In this document: positions 11,691 through 23,206 of the stretch, piece after piece
Layout: each line of letters starts with the position of its first letter
How positions within the stretch are numbered: position 1 is the first letter of the stretch
Assembly: GCA_026826555.1 (NCBI GenBank)
Contig: JAKSZT010038599.1
Coordinates: 1,415,066 to 1,479,065 of the forward strand
DNA length: 64,000 nt
DNA from: Tolypeutes matacus
Taxonomy: Eukaryota > Chordata > Mammalia > Cingulata > Chlamyphoridae
Direction: 5' to 3'
Translations under genes and position numbers: made by a program
Notes under the pieces: model-generated
What the model saw: only the letters and a program-made list of their open reading frames with translations
Databases searched by the model: none
What the model was told of the DNA's origin: nothing

Positions 11691-12424
11691 ATTCTGTAAA
11701 TTTCATTCTAACTTTTATTATGTATGCTGGATTTTAGAGATGAAAAATTGGAAAATTAAAAATAGAATGAGAAGAATTTCATATTTTCCAAAAATAATTT
11801 CTTCTGGTAAAAATCAGGTATAAAAATATCAGATCATAAAGAAAATTTTGAGATTTTTATAAATGCTTGACAATCTAAAAAGTCATCAATCCATGAGATA
11901 AAATTCTCAAAACTACAGGTTAAAGAATAGTGTCTAATACATTTTCCAAAGACACATTATTTCTGGACATATATAATCCACAAACGTGAACAGGAGCCAC
12001 ATGTGTCAGCTTAAAGTGGTTGATCATGCCAATTTTTAGAGTTGTCACTCATCATTAACTGACATATTTCATAGTTTGCTCAGTTAGCAAACCAGAAATG
12101 GCATCAATATATTGGTTTATAGGAACAACAATCAAATGTAGTAGGGATATTTCTTCTACTTAAACTTTAATTGGATTCTTTGACTATATGTATAAGATAT
12201 ATTTACAAAGTTTTCAACAAAGGCAACAGGGAAAAATACACAGACAGGAAGGTGACATTCCCAAGGAATTCCCAAGCTGATCTGCCTTTCTTCTGTATTT
12301 CCATGGAGTGCACACTCACTTGATAACACTGTATGGAAACTTTGGGTACATGTTTAAATGTGGGGTTACATGATTGAAAATATCAGAATTAAAAAGAAAC
12401 AAACAAAATGATTACTACTATCTC
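11691..12424. other. Unannotated AT-rich sequence
   Basis: No gene or repeat that I can name. Confidence 0.4.
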
Positions 12425-12895
12425 GATTGGCCAGGGCTGTTATGACAAATGCCACATAATGGGTTGGCTTTAACAGCAGGAATTTATTGTCTCACCGTTT
12501 TCAGGCTAGAAGTGGAAAATCAAGTTCTCAACAGGCCGTGCCTTCTCCCAGAATCAGTGGCATTTTGGGGCTGGCTTGCTGCAATCTTTAGATTCTTTGG
12601 CTTCCATTTCTGTCCCCATCATGTGGTAATCGGTCTCCTTGGTGACCTCTTTTGGCTTCTTCTGACTTCTAACTTCTTCTGGTTACGTTATCTAATTTCT
12701 TTTGCTTATAATGACTTCATCCATATGGATTAAGGTTCACAGTGATTCAATTTGGTCTCATCTAAATAAATATTCATGAATGAGTCCACATTTTAACATA
12801 TTCAAAGATAGTATTTACAAATGTTTTCACACTCACTCAGAACACAGGTTAATATCTGAGAATGTTTTATATGGGATACACGATTTAATCTCCAA
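12425..12895 (-). repeat. MaLR/MLT1-type LTR, antisense
   Basis: Reads on the plus strand as 'ccagggctgttatgacaaat' then 'gggttggctttaacagcagg' and 'aatttattgtctcaccgttt', the reverse of the 3' part of MLT1/MaLR LTRs, in which AATAAA precedes the end. The distal portion to about 12895 is more diverged. Frames within it are not genes. Confidence 0.75.
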
Positions 12896-13031
12896 TAGCT
12901 TTACATTGTAATCCTAAAATGTACAGTTCATCTCTTATTATTCTAGAGGAGCAAATACATATCTTAGGGCCCACAAAATTCCTTAAGTATATCTTCCTAT
13001 AATAAATTCCTATAACTTATTTTATCACTGT

Positions 13032-13470
13032 TGTGGTTTGAAGTTATATTTACCCCAGAAAAATATGTTCTTTAATTCAACCCATTCCTGTGGGTATAAA
13101 CCCATTGTAAGTGGGAACATTTGATGAAGTCAAGGTGTATTACATCTCATTCAAGATGGGTCTTAATCTTCTTACTGGAATGCTTTATAAGGGAATGAAA
13201 TTCAGACAAAGGTAGAGAAAGCTACAGGAAATAAGAAGCTGGATTTAACAAAACCCAGAAGAGAAGTGTTTGTATATGCTGCCACGTGCCTTGCCATGTG
13301 GCATAGGAACCAAGGAGTGCCTGAAGCTAGCCCCGGAACACCACCATCTTTGGGGATTATGCACCACCTTGATGATAACTTGATTTGGACTAATAAATTC
13401 CCATTGTTTACTCCAACCGATTAAATGGAATTTGCTTGAGCAGCCTAGGATACTAAAGAATCTCTTAGGA
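13032..13470 (+). repeat. Xenarthran MaLR-type solo LTR
   Basis: Starts 'tgtggtttgaagttatattt' and contains 'cccattcctgtgggtataaa', 'gccttgccatgtggcatagg', 'ttgatttggac' and the AATAAA-containing 'taataaattcccattgttta' before the end near 'gcagcctaggatactaaag'. Same family as the copies at 47093, 51707 and 53456. No clean target duplication found. Confidence 0.85.
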
Positions 13471-13489
13471 AGCAATGGGAGTGAGAAAT

Positions 13490-14702
13490 TCCTATGTAAG
13501 ATTTGTGCAATGTGATTATCAATGGCTCAACTGAAAGTTGTATCCAAATCTCATAAATTCTCAACTAGTAATTTTGCATTGCAATATGATGTTGCTCTCC
13601 AGAAATTGTGTCTATATAATTTTTATAGGGAATTAGCAAAAAAAGTAGAGTTTCTTTGTATATAATAAACAAAAAAGCCTCGCTTGGGCTTTAAACAGTA
13701 GGATTTTAAATGGAGTTTTTTACTTACCACTGTAAAACTTGGAATCACAGAAATTTTCTCCAAATTTTTATCACTTAATATTCTTACGGGCATGCTTATT
13801 TCTATATAGAAACTAATGCTGTGGTTAATATATATCCACAGAACACTTTCAACTTGATTAATGGATTTTAGTATCACATTAATATTCTTATACCTGATTT
13901 GAATTGTTAGCCTTTTTCTCATACTTTTAAATGAAAATACCTTGACATATTATTTCATTCTTTTTTGACATTGATTTTTTGGTAAGGTATTATTTTATAG
14001 AACAATTTTTAGGGTTAAAGTATGTTCTTGACATTATTTTAATCAATATTGTATTCTTCATGTTACAGAAATAATAAAAACTGCCAAATAAATTTAATTA
14101 CTTGATGGCAAAATATGAGTTGTGGTATTGCCATTGTATTACAGATGAAGAGGAAAGATTTCTGACAACTTTATATGGAAATTTAGTGTGAAACTCAAAA
14201 AGAATACCAATTAAAACTTTTAATTTAGGGCAGTACCTTCTCTGTATTTCTGTGCAGTTTTCTTTATAGAATGAATGTTGTGATTGAGTAAACATGGTAA
14301 AAATTAATCTAAGAGAACAAATAACTTTAACAGTAGCTCTTCAAAAGAAGCATTGTTCTTCTATTTTGCAACATAAAGATAATGTTTCTTTATGATGCTG
14401 TCTACTTTCCCAAAAGGCATAAAGTGTACATAAAGCTGTGAGATAAACTTTTCTTCTGGTGCTCTCAGTATTGTTGCTTTAGGTTTCAAAACATAATTTC
14501 TTCTAGACAAGTGTTGTGCTTTCTCAATCAGGGCCTATAAAAGCTTTTCATGCTTTTTTTTTTTTTTTGACCTTCCCTATACTTTATTAACATCAAAATT
14601 ACAGTTTTTTCTTGATATGCTGGCCAAAAAATAAACCATAGAAAACAAACAATAAACAAAATAAAGCTAGTTTAAGCAGTATGACTGACAAATCTGAATT
14701 TA
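13490..14702. other. Unannotated AT-rich sequence
   Basis: 1.2 kb with no gene and no confidently named repeat. A poly-T run near 14552-14568 may be a decayed reversed retroelement tail. Confidence 0.35.
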
Positions 14703-14707
14703 AGTAT

Positions 14708-15359
14708 TGTGGCAGTTTGGTATTGTTTATGAATTCCAAAAATAGATATTGGATTGTGTTTGTAAACTGGTCTGTTCCTCTGGGCATATTAGATTGTTTT
14801 GGATTCAAGGGTTTCACTTTTACTCTATTAAATCAAGATTAGGGTTTTATTTGACCACATCATTAGGATGACTTGGTATGGTCCCCCACCCCCACCCCCA
14901 CCCACCTTAGTGGGCTAGATAAATGGATGCTCAATAAAAGACAGGTAAGTAAATACATTGAGAAGGAGAACACAGAAACTTTAGGTTTAGACAGTGGAGC
15001 CCTGGGGAGAGAGCCTAGCTGTTCACCAGATAGTTTGCAGCTGAAGAAACCAGAACCCTGAACAGCTGAGAAAGCCCAGAAAGAAACAAGCCCTGGCAAG
15101 AGAGACAAGCCTTATGCTAGCTTATACCTGAGATTGTAAGAAGTTGGGATGACGGACCGTTAGGAGAAAGAAGAAGGCTGAACACTTGCAGAGACTGGCA
15201 GCCATCTTTTTCCAACATGTGGCAACAGACTTTGGTGAGGGAAGTAACTTACTCTTTATGGCCTTGTGACTGTAAGCTTCCATGCCAAATAATTATCCTT
15301 TGTAAAAGCCAACAGATTTCTGGTATTTTGCATCAGCACCCTTTTGGCTGACTAATACA
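14708..15359 (+). repeat. MST-like MaLR solo LTR with perfect target duplication
   Basis: Begins 'tgtggcagtttggtattgtt' and ends 'ggctgactaataca', with TG...CA termini. The 5-bp duplication agtat flanks it at 14703-14707 and 15360-15364, typical of ERV-class integration. Near its 3' end 'ccaaataattatcctttgta' occupies the polyadenylation region. A partial antisense relative lies at 31517-32100. It holds a run of C-blocks at about 14881-14905 that could form a G-quadruplex on the minus strand. Confidence 0.92.
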
Positions 15360-15379
15360 AGTATCTATTCCCAAACCTT

Positions 15380-15500
15380 TGAGTTCTGGAATCATAGCAC
15401 AACCATTTCATCTTTGTTGTTAGTTTCCTCATCTTTGAAATAGTGATAAAAATCACTGCCAGGAAACATTGCTGTGACAACTGATACATATTTAATGATT
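15380..15500 (-). repeat. MIR remnant, antisense
   Basis: The phrase 'ttagtttcctcatctttgaa' followed by 'atagtgataaaaatcactgc' is the reverse of the MIR core ('gatgaggaaactgag...'). Diverged and short. Confidence 0.5.
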
Positions 15501-16589
15501 ATATATAAAGAACAATTTTATAGATCTAAGTAATGATGGATGCAGAAATAATATGACTCCAAAACCCATAAACTTCCCATTATACCATATTAGCACATAC
15601 ATGGAACATGTTCGTCTAACTCATCACTGAAACCTTGGAACACATCATTATCACAAATACTCAGAGTAATATTTTCTACCAAGCTTTAATGTAAACCAGA
15701 CACCAGTCTGTATCAGAGGAGTATTGTTGGCATGGATGAAAAATAAACATACAAACAAACAGATAAGGTTAATATCTGAACTATACCCTCCCACCTTACT
15801 CCAAAGCTTCCTCATCTCTTCTTAAATGGAAGGCACATTTTTAAAATGGAAGAAACATTGAAGAAAAGAAAATCTTTCAGTAATCCCCAAATAATCTCCA
15901 AGGTGGTAGCTCTCTACTTATCCTATGCTTAAAAACGAATTTCTTATTCCATATTTCCTGAACTTCAAGTATTCTTTATGGTTATTCTTTATGGTGCTAT
16001 TCAAGACGCTTTTGGAAGAGGTGTTAAAAATCTATTTACTTTAGGAAAATTCCGTAGAATAAAATGAAATGATTTTGCTAAAAAAAAAAAAAAAAAAAAA
16101 AAAAATCCAATTCTAACCCTCATAAGGGAAAAAAAAAAATGTATCTGGTCATAATATAGTTTAGAGTATATGGTACAGCATTCATGGCATACTCTATTCA
16201 GAATTTGAAACAATGTCATCAGGATTCTGTCTTAACCTTGTTGTCCCCTCAGTTGTTGTCCTTTGGGTGATTATTTTCTCTTTCTCTTTCTTTTTTTTTT
16301 GATGAGTCTTCTCCACTCAGCAGCAGTAATAAATGGATGCTCCTTTGCTCCAGTAATTATAAATGCCTGAAAAGGTACCTTGACTCTGTTTAGGTCACAG
16401 GTCTACTCCCGGACCATTCTCTTTGTTCACAGGGATAATATCCTTTTGGGTCTGCTAAGTCATGTGCCACAGCTGTGTCAGACCCCATAGGAACACATGC
16501 ACAGGCTGGTCCCACTTAAAAGAGTTTTTTTGTTAACACCCCAGGAAGAAATGATTTTCACTTTGTAGCCTTTGTTTAAGACTTCACCC
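15501..16589. other. Unannotated sequence with long poly-A run
   Basis: No gene recognised. A 27-base A run near 16079-16105 and further A runs suggest the tail of a retroelement, but I cannot identify a body upstream. Confidence 0.35.
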
Positions 16590-17880
16590 CCAAGGAGGCC
16601 CAAAAGGATGGCGTAACAGTAAAAAGACAAGACTCAAAACCCTCCCTCATACACACAAAAAAAAAAAAAAAAAACAAAAAACAAACAAACAAAAAAAACA
16701 GAAGAAAGGCAAAAAGCTATCTGACTAGGGGAGTTGCTTTGGGGATCAGCAGACCAGGGGAGTACTGTGCATAATCCAGGAGGTGGGGAGACAGAAAGAC
16801 AAAGAGACCAAATTAAAACCATGAGTTACTTTCCCCTGTAGCTGGGAACTGCACATATCCCCTACCCTCAAGATGAATAGCCTTGGTAAAACTCCTGGCT
16901 CATTGCAGCCAACTGAGAGGGGAAAAAAGGTCCTCCTGCCTGGGAGGAAGAGGGGTCTGGTAGAGGGCAGAGAGTGCGTTCTCTTCAGTGACTTTGGCCA
17001 GCTGAGTCCGCCTTGAGTCTCAGCTGTAGCCAACCCAGCAAGTGGAGGTTGAAAGAGACCTATCTGTGGGGGAGTGAAGGGCAAATAGGTGTGGGATCAG
17101 CACCAAGCAAACTCAGAGAGAAATGGAAAAGGGAATGGAGATAGGGTGGTCAGAAGAAAGGAGGAAAAAAAAGACTCCAGCCAGCACTGAAGCGACCCCA
17201 GGGAGAGGGAGGGGTGATCACATAGACAGGCTAACATACCCACCTGCTCTGGGAGAGAAAGGAATTAGGTAGTTTAGGGGGAAAGGGCTGACAGGTGCCT
17301 AACAGCCAGGGTGAGAAGGAAGCCAGGCCGATAGGAGACAAACTGTTTAAGGAAAGGGTGAGGCAGATAAGCTTTTAGAAGTCTACTTAATCTTTTGAGT
17401 GGGTGTGGCTCAGTGGATGAACACTGGCAACCTGAGATGGTTTTTATTGGCCTAAGTGGGAAGCCTATTTTCCTTGGGTTGTTTTTTGTTGTTGTTGTTT
17501 TGTTTTGTTTTTTTCTCTTTTCCTTCTTTTTTCTCCTTAGTTTCTTTATTAATTTTCTTTTATTTTTCCCTCTTCCACTGCTTTTCTTTCAAGCTACTTT
17601 CTCTTGTTTGGTCTTCACTTTTTTTTTCTCTTCTCATCTGTCCAGTCTCTTAATTTATTCTGTTTTTTTTTTCTTGTTTCATTTTTTATTCCACCTTTTA
17701 AATCCTAATTTCTTTGTGCTTTTTATGATTTTTCAAGCTTATTTATTTTGTTTCCACTGGCCCTTCTATGGCTCCTTTTCCTATCTTTTTTTTTTTTTTA
17801 AATATTACTATTATTCTTTTCTCTTCTTCTCTCTTTTTTTCTATGGTTTTATTTTTTTTCTTTTTAGGGAATAAAGGACA
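16590..17880 (+). mobile_element. L1-A 5' UTR with T/C-rich tract
   Basis: GC-rich leader beginning about 16590 with 'ggaggcccaaaaggatggcg', reminiscent of the YY1-type 'aagatggcg' start of L1 promoters, followed by purine-rich sequence. A T/C-rich tract of about 400 bases (17465-17870) comes before ORF1-like sequence. The match to known L1 leaders is by layout and short motif only, but continuity with L1 ORF1 and ORF2 endonuclease sequence downstream makes the assignment firm. Confidence 0.7.
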
Positions 17881-19020
17881 ACTACAAGTATTTAGAATAA
17901 GTGTAACCATGTGTCAAAGAGAAAATGTAACTCAAGATAAAACATAGAATGGAAAGAGAAGATAACCATCTGAATAAGCTCATCAAGACAAAAAGATACC
18001 TAGACGCCAGCAAAAAATTACAAGCCATGCTAAGGAACAGGAAGACATGGCCCAGGCTAATGAAGGAACTAAGAAACAGGAGTAGATGCAGAACGTGGAA
18101 CAACTAAGCAAGGATATCTAAACAAATATAAACAGCTTAATGAAGTAAAGGAAAAGATAATGGATATTAAAAGACACTGGGGGAACATACAGAAGAAATT
18201 ATAAACATGCATAAAATGATAACAGATCTGATAATGATGAATGGCACAATTCAAGGATAGAAAATTATGCTGGAATAACATAACAGCAGATTTGAAGAGG
18301 AAAGAATTAGTGATGTCAAAGATAATACCTATGAAATAATGCAGATAAGTAGAACAGAGATTAAAAGATAGGAAAAATTCATCAGGGAATCAGGGAATTG
18401 AATGTCAATATGAAACACACTAAAATATTCATTATAAGCATCCCAGAAGGAGAAGATAGGGAATGGGGGCAGAAAGAGTGTTGGAGGAAATAATGGTTGA
18501 ACATTTCCAAACTCTTTTGAGATATATGTATGTATATGTCCAGGAAGTGCAGCACTCTCCAAACAGTATAAATCCTAACAGGCCTACGATAAGACATATA
18601 CTTATCAAATTGTCAAATGCTCAATGCAAAGAGAGAATACTGAAAGCAGCAAGGAAGAGAGATCCATCACATACAAGGGAAGCTTGTTAAAATTAAGCAC
18701 TGATTTCTCATCTAAAATCATAGAGGTAAGAAGGCAATAGTATGACATAGTCAAGGTTTGGGGAAAAAAACAGTCAGCCAAGAATCCTATATCCAGCAAA
18801 GCTGGCATTCAAAAGTGGAAAAAAGTTCAAAATATTCACAGATAAACAGAAATAAAGAGAGTTTGTCAGCAAGACACTTGCCCTTCAAGAAATATTAAAG
18901 GGTGTTCTTCAGGGTAAAAGTAAAAAAACAGGAGAGAGAGGTTTGGAGAAGAATGCAGAAAAGGAGATTATTAGTGAGAATAACTAAAAAGATAAAAAAG
19001 AAATAAAAACAAAATGTAAC
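17881..19020 (+). pseudogene. L1-A ORF1 region, broken
   Basis: Former ORF1, the RNA-binding chaperone of L1. Recognised from conserved text such as 'gagagaatactgaaagcagc', 'catcacatacaagggaagct', 'gatttctcatctaaaatcat', 'cctatatccagcaaagctgg' and 'cttgcccttcaagaaatatt'. Stops occur throughout; the longest clean piece is about 75 codons (18463-18690). The coiled-coil part (17900-18450) is lysine/glutamate rich but frameshifted. Inactive. Confidence 0.8.
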
Positions 19021-19059
19021 ATATATAAACCTAAAGAAAAAATGACTAATGTAAGCACT

Positions 19060-20012
19060 GCCTTGAAAGTAGTAATATTGAATGTTAATGGACTAAACTC
19101 TTTGATCAAAAGACCCAGATTGGCAAAATTGATAAGGAAATATGACCCATCTACAAGAAACTCACTTTAGACCCAAAGATGCAAGGGATTTGCAAGTGAA
19201 TGGTTGGAAAATGATTTTACATGCAAAAATAACCAAAAAAGGGCAGGAGTAGCTATACTAATATAGGACAAAATAGGTTTTAAATGCAAAATTATTGTGA
19301 AAGACAGAAAAGGACACTATATATTTTAAAAAGGGGAAAAATGTCCAGAAGAAAAAACAGTCATAAACATTAATTCACCTAACCAGGGTGCCCCAAAATA
19401 CATGAAGCAAACATTGGAAAAATGAAGGGGAGAAATAAATGCCTCTACAGTTATAGTGGGGGACTTTAATATGCCATTATCACCATTAGACAGATTATCT
19501 CAAGAGAGGGTCAATAAAGAAACAGAGACCGATAATAATACGTTAGAGGATCTAGGCCTAATAGACATATACAGAACATTGCTGCCAAATACAGTGGGAT
19601 ATACATTCTTCTCAAGCACACAAGGATCATTCTCCAAGTTAGACCACATGCTAAGTCACGAACAACACTCAATGAATTCAGAAAGATTGAAATTATATAA
19701 AGTAATTTCTCTGACCACAACAGAAGAAGCTGGAAATTAATATGTGGCAGAGTACTAGAATAGGCACAAAGATATGGAAGTTAAACAACACACTCTTGTA
19801 AAATCAGGGGGTCAAGGAGGAAATTGCAAGAGAAATCAGTAACTACCTTGAAACAAATGAAAATGAGAATACAACATATCAATGCCTATAGAATGCAGCA
19901 AAAGTAGTGCTGAGGGAAATTTTTACTCATAAATACTTATATTAAAAGCTGAAAGAGCTAAAATCAAAGCCTTTACTGCACACCTGGAGGAATTAGAAAA
20001 AGAACAGCAAAA
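19060..20012 (+). pseudogene. L1-A ORF2 endonuclease domain remnant
   Basis: Start of L1 ORF2, the apurinic-type endonuclease that nicks the target DNA. 'ttgaatgttaatggactaaa' encodes the N-V-N-G-L-N motif. A clean 94-codon frame (19456-19740) contains G-D-F-N, the D-L-G-L-I-D-I-Y segment and the S-K-L-D-H motif, followed by S-L-T-T where an active enzyme has S-D-H. Stops lie before it. At about 20008-20016 the text jumps directly to the ORF2 C-terminal/3' region, so the reverse transcriptase domain is absent. Confidence 0.85.
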
Positions 20013-21440
20013 TACAAGTATTGGAGAGGATGTGGAGGAAAGGGAACACTCATCCACTGCTGGTGGGAATGTAGAATGGTGCAGCCATTTTGGAGGATGG
20101 TTTGGTGGTTCCTCAGGAAGCTAAACTATAGTACTCCTATATGATCCAGCAATCCCACTGCTGGGTATATACCCCAAAGAATTGAAAGCAGGGACATGAA
20201 CAAATATTTATACACCAATATTCATAGTGGCATTATTCACAATTGCCAAAAATTGGAAGCAACCAAAGTGTCAATCAACAGATGAATGGATAAGCAAATT
20301 GTGGCGTATACACACAATGGAATATTACTCAGCTGTAAGAATGAATGAAGTATTGACACACAGGACAACATGGATGAATCTTGAAGACATTATGTTGAGT
20401 GAAGTAAGTCAGTCACTGAACGACATATATTATCTTACCTCATTGATATGACCTAAGCAAATTGAGCAGACTCACAGAGCTAGAGACCGGCAAATAGGTT
20501 ATCAGGACACAGAAAGGAACTAGAGGGTGGGTAAGATGAAGCTCAAACTGGGCAGAAACTATGATAAGGTGTAAAGGGGTGTTTGAGCAGAGGACACGGG
20601 TGATAGTGGTGCAGGGATTTGAGTGGGTCGATCTTGCTGGAATGTTAGGGCAAGTAGGGTGGGAGGTTGGGTTGGACTATCCATGGAACTGGAGGATGGA
20701 CTGGAGGATGAAACAGGTGAACTCTGGGGATTTGTAGGTCTGTGGTTAAAATGACAATGGGAGGGTTACTGGTGCAGAGTGTCAGGGAATGGGGGATCAT
20801 GTGGGATATGGTGCACATGGGGCATGCATCTATGGAAAATGAAAGTGTTCATCTTGTCATAGGGTGTTATCTCGGGGGTTGGAGACCCACCCAGTAAACA
20901 AGAAATTATTAAACTCCCATCCTGGGGAGTCCTGTTATGTTATCAATTAAGGGGTAGGTATCTCTCAAGGATAAAAGCAGCATCTAAAAAAAGAAAGCAG
21001 ACCAATAAGTCAAGCCTTCAATATTAATGCATGTAACTCTGAACCTTATTCTTCAAAAATTGAAACTTAGTGGTTACTATAAGTTCCAAGGGGAGAGGGA
21101 AAGAAGAATAGATGGAACAGAGAGCTTTTTTAGGGCATTGGCATTGTTCTGTATGATCTTGCAATAATGGATACAGGCAATTATACATTTTGCCAAAGCC
21201 TATAAAAGTCTATTTTGCAACATGTAAAACATAATGTAACCCATTGACCATGATTAGTAGCAATGCTTCAATATGTGTTCATAAATTGTAACAAATGTAC
21301 CATACTCATGTAAGATGTTATTAATAAGGGAAAATATGAGAAGGGAAAGGGACAGAGTATATGGGAATACCATATATTTCCAATGTGACATTTCTGTAAC
21401 CTAAAGATTCTTTGAAAATTAAGTGAAAAAAAATAAGACA
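20013..21440 (+). mobile_element. L1-A ORF2 C-terminal scrap and long 3' UTR
   Basis: Resumes at 'tattggagaggatgtggagg' and runs through 'gatgaatggataagcaaatt' and 'catggatgaatcttgaagac'. It then enters a 1-kb non-coding 3' UTR with G-rich stretches (20520-20880) and ends in an A-rich tail near 21426-21440. Its last 350 bases are homologous to 22850-23200 (L1-B) and more distantly to 11100-11480. Confidence 0.85.
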
Positions 21441-21530
21441 CTGGGGGACTATACAGAAGAAATTATCACTCTTCATAAATGGTAACATATCTTACAGCAA
21501 TGAAAGACACAATGCAAAAAAAGAATTTAA
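21435..21530 (+). mobile_element. L1-B short ORF1 piece
   Basis: 'gacactgggggactatacag' and about 90 following bases match L1-A ORF1 at 18172-18250. It begins exactly where the L1-A tail ends and is followed by a '(ttta)n' tract and then L1 3' UTR, so nearly all of ORF1 and ORF2 is missing from this copy. Confidence 0.7.
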
Positions 21531-21534
21531 TTTT

Positions 21535-21538
21535 ATAT

Positions 21539-21581
<43 letters not shown>

Positions 21582-21585
21582 TTTG
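21535..21585. repeat. (TTTA)n microsatellite
   Basis: About twelve uninterrupted TTTA units joining the L1-B ORF1 piece to its 3' UTR. Confidence 0.97.
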
Positions 21586-23205
21586 CTTTGTTTTTGGAGA
21601 GGTTTTGGATTACAAAATGGTAGCAACTGTGTCAGGGGAGGATAATTGGTGCAAGGTGTCTGTGGTGGGAGGTGTGGGGAGGTGCATGCCTCTATGGAAT
21701 ATGAATGTGTTCAAGTGGTCATGGGGTGTTGTCTTGTTGGGTGGAGACCCTCACAATAACTGAAAGAATATTGAATTCACATCTTGGGGAGTCCTGCTGT
21801 GTTCTCTAACAAAATGTAAAGAATCCCTAGAGTATATGGGCTGTGCATAGCATAGAAGGACAGACCAATACGTCAGATCCTTGATATTGATGCTTATACT
21901 TATGAACCTTGTTCTTGTGAAATTGAATTGCAGCCTATTATTATATATTGCCTAAGAGCTACCTTCTGAAAGCTTCCTTGTTGCTCAAATGTGGCCTCTT
22001 TCTAAGTCAAACAGCATGTAAAGTCACTACATTCCCCTCAGTGTGGGACATGACTCCAAGGGATGAGCCTCCCTGACAATAAGGGATTATTACCAAGTGC
22101 CATCTAGCAATGCATTTGGAATAAGACCTTGACCTAAAGGGGGAAATATTAAATATAAATGAGTTTTATGTCTAAGAAATTTCAAAGTGAGTCAAGAGAT
22201 CATTCCAGAGGTTACGCTTGTGCATGTCTCACTGACTGCCACAGTAAACAGTGCCTCAAGCAGGGGTCTCCTAATGGCTCTAGAGCTATCTAGACACTAT
22301 AAACAGGGCAGACAACCCCAGTAACTCTGCACCCTGTCAGTGGGCCTTACCTTGGAATATATGAGAAACTATCCCCCTAATGTATTGGAGTTAGAGTAAT
22401 TTATAATTTTCCTACATATGGCTTTTATGCTCTTTTTAACTGAACCTATAATTAGCACTATACCCATTAAATATGTGTCCCAGAGACTTAAATCTTCTGG
22501 CTGTTCATGTGCTGGTTTAGACCTGAATCTCAGCAGAGTTGAAGCCAACACCTACTCTCCAGTTCATCAGACTTGCCCAGGACAACTAAAAAAAGGATGA
22601 TGGACAATGCCCATCCCAAAAAACAGTAAGTATATACAACTGCAAGCAAGAGATTTCTGTTCATCTGCCCCATGGGATCTAACTCCTCTCTCATTTGGAA
22701 GCCAATGGACATCACCATCCTCAAATCCTCAAGACTGAGGAATGAACAAACATAAGTGGAGAATGCAACTGTGGGCTAAAGTAGACTTATTATTGTAGAA
22801 ATGGAAGCACTTGTAACATTGATATAAGGGCAGTGGTCACCAGAGTTTCTGAGAGGAGGGAGAGGGAAGAATAGGTGTAACATGGGGCATTTTTGGGACA
22901 TTGGAATTGTTTTGCATGATGCTGCAATGATGGAACCAGGCCATCATACATTTTGTCAAAACCTATGAAATTGTGCGGGGCAAAGTGTAAACCATAATGT
23001 AAACTATAGACCATGGTTAGTAGCAATGCTTCAATATCTGTTCATCAATTTTAACTAGTGTACCATACTAATGAAAGATGTTTTTAATGGGAAAAGGTGT
23101 GGTAGAGGGAGGCGGTGGGGTATATTGGGAATTTCCTCTATTTTTGAGGTAACAGTTATGTAATCTAAACCTTATTTAAAAATAAAATGAACAACAACAA
23201 CAAAA
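21586..23205 (+). mobile_element. L1-B 3' UTR, long form
   Basis: Non-coding L1 3' UTR of about 1.6 kb. The proximal part parallels L1-A ('gtgcatgcctctatggaata' beside 'catgcatctatggaaaatga'; 'ggggagtcctgctgtgttct' beside 'ggggagtcctgttatgttat'). The distal part parallels 21050-21430. The middle (21950-22800), with 'gggacatgactccaagggat', is absent from L1-A, so L1-A carries a shorter 3' UTR. Ends in a 'caacaacaacaaaag' tail. Confidence 0.8.
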
Positions 23206-23206
23206 G

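Noticed and set aside
17397..17428. SINE-like head 'gtgtggctcagtggatgaac' in L1 5' UTR
   Set aside because: Only about 30 bases match a SINE head; there is no B box, body, tail or duplication, so I do not annotate a SINE.
17395..17874. 159-codon phenylalanine-rich open frame
   Set aside because: Produced by the T/C-rich tract of the L1 5' UTR; low complexity, no membrane-protein pattern beyond the repeat of F, L and S.
18329..18597. Minus-strand frames with hydrophobic residues
   Set aside because: Antisense of the A-rich L1 ORF1 remnant.
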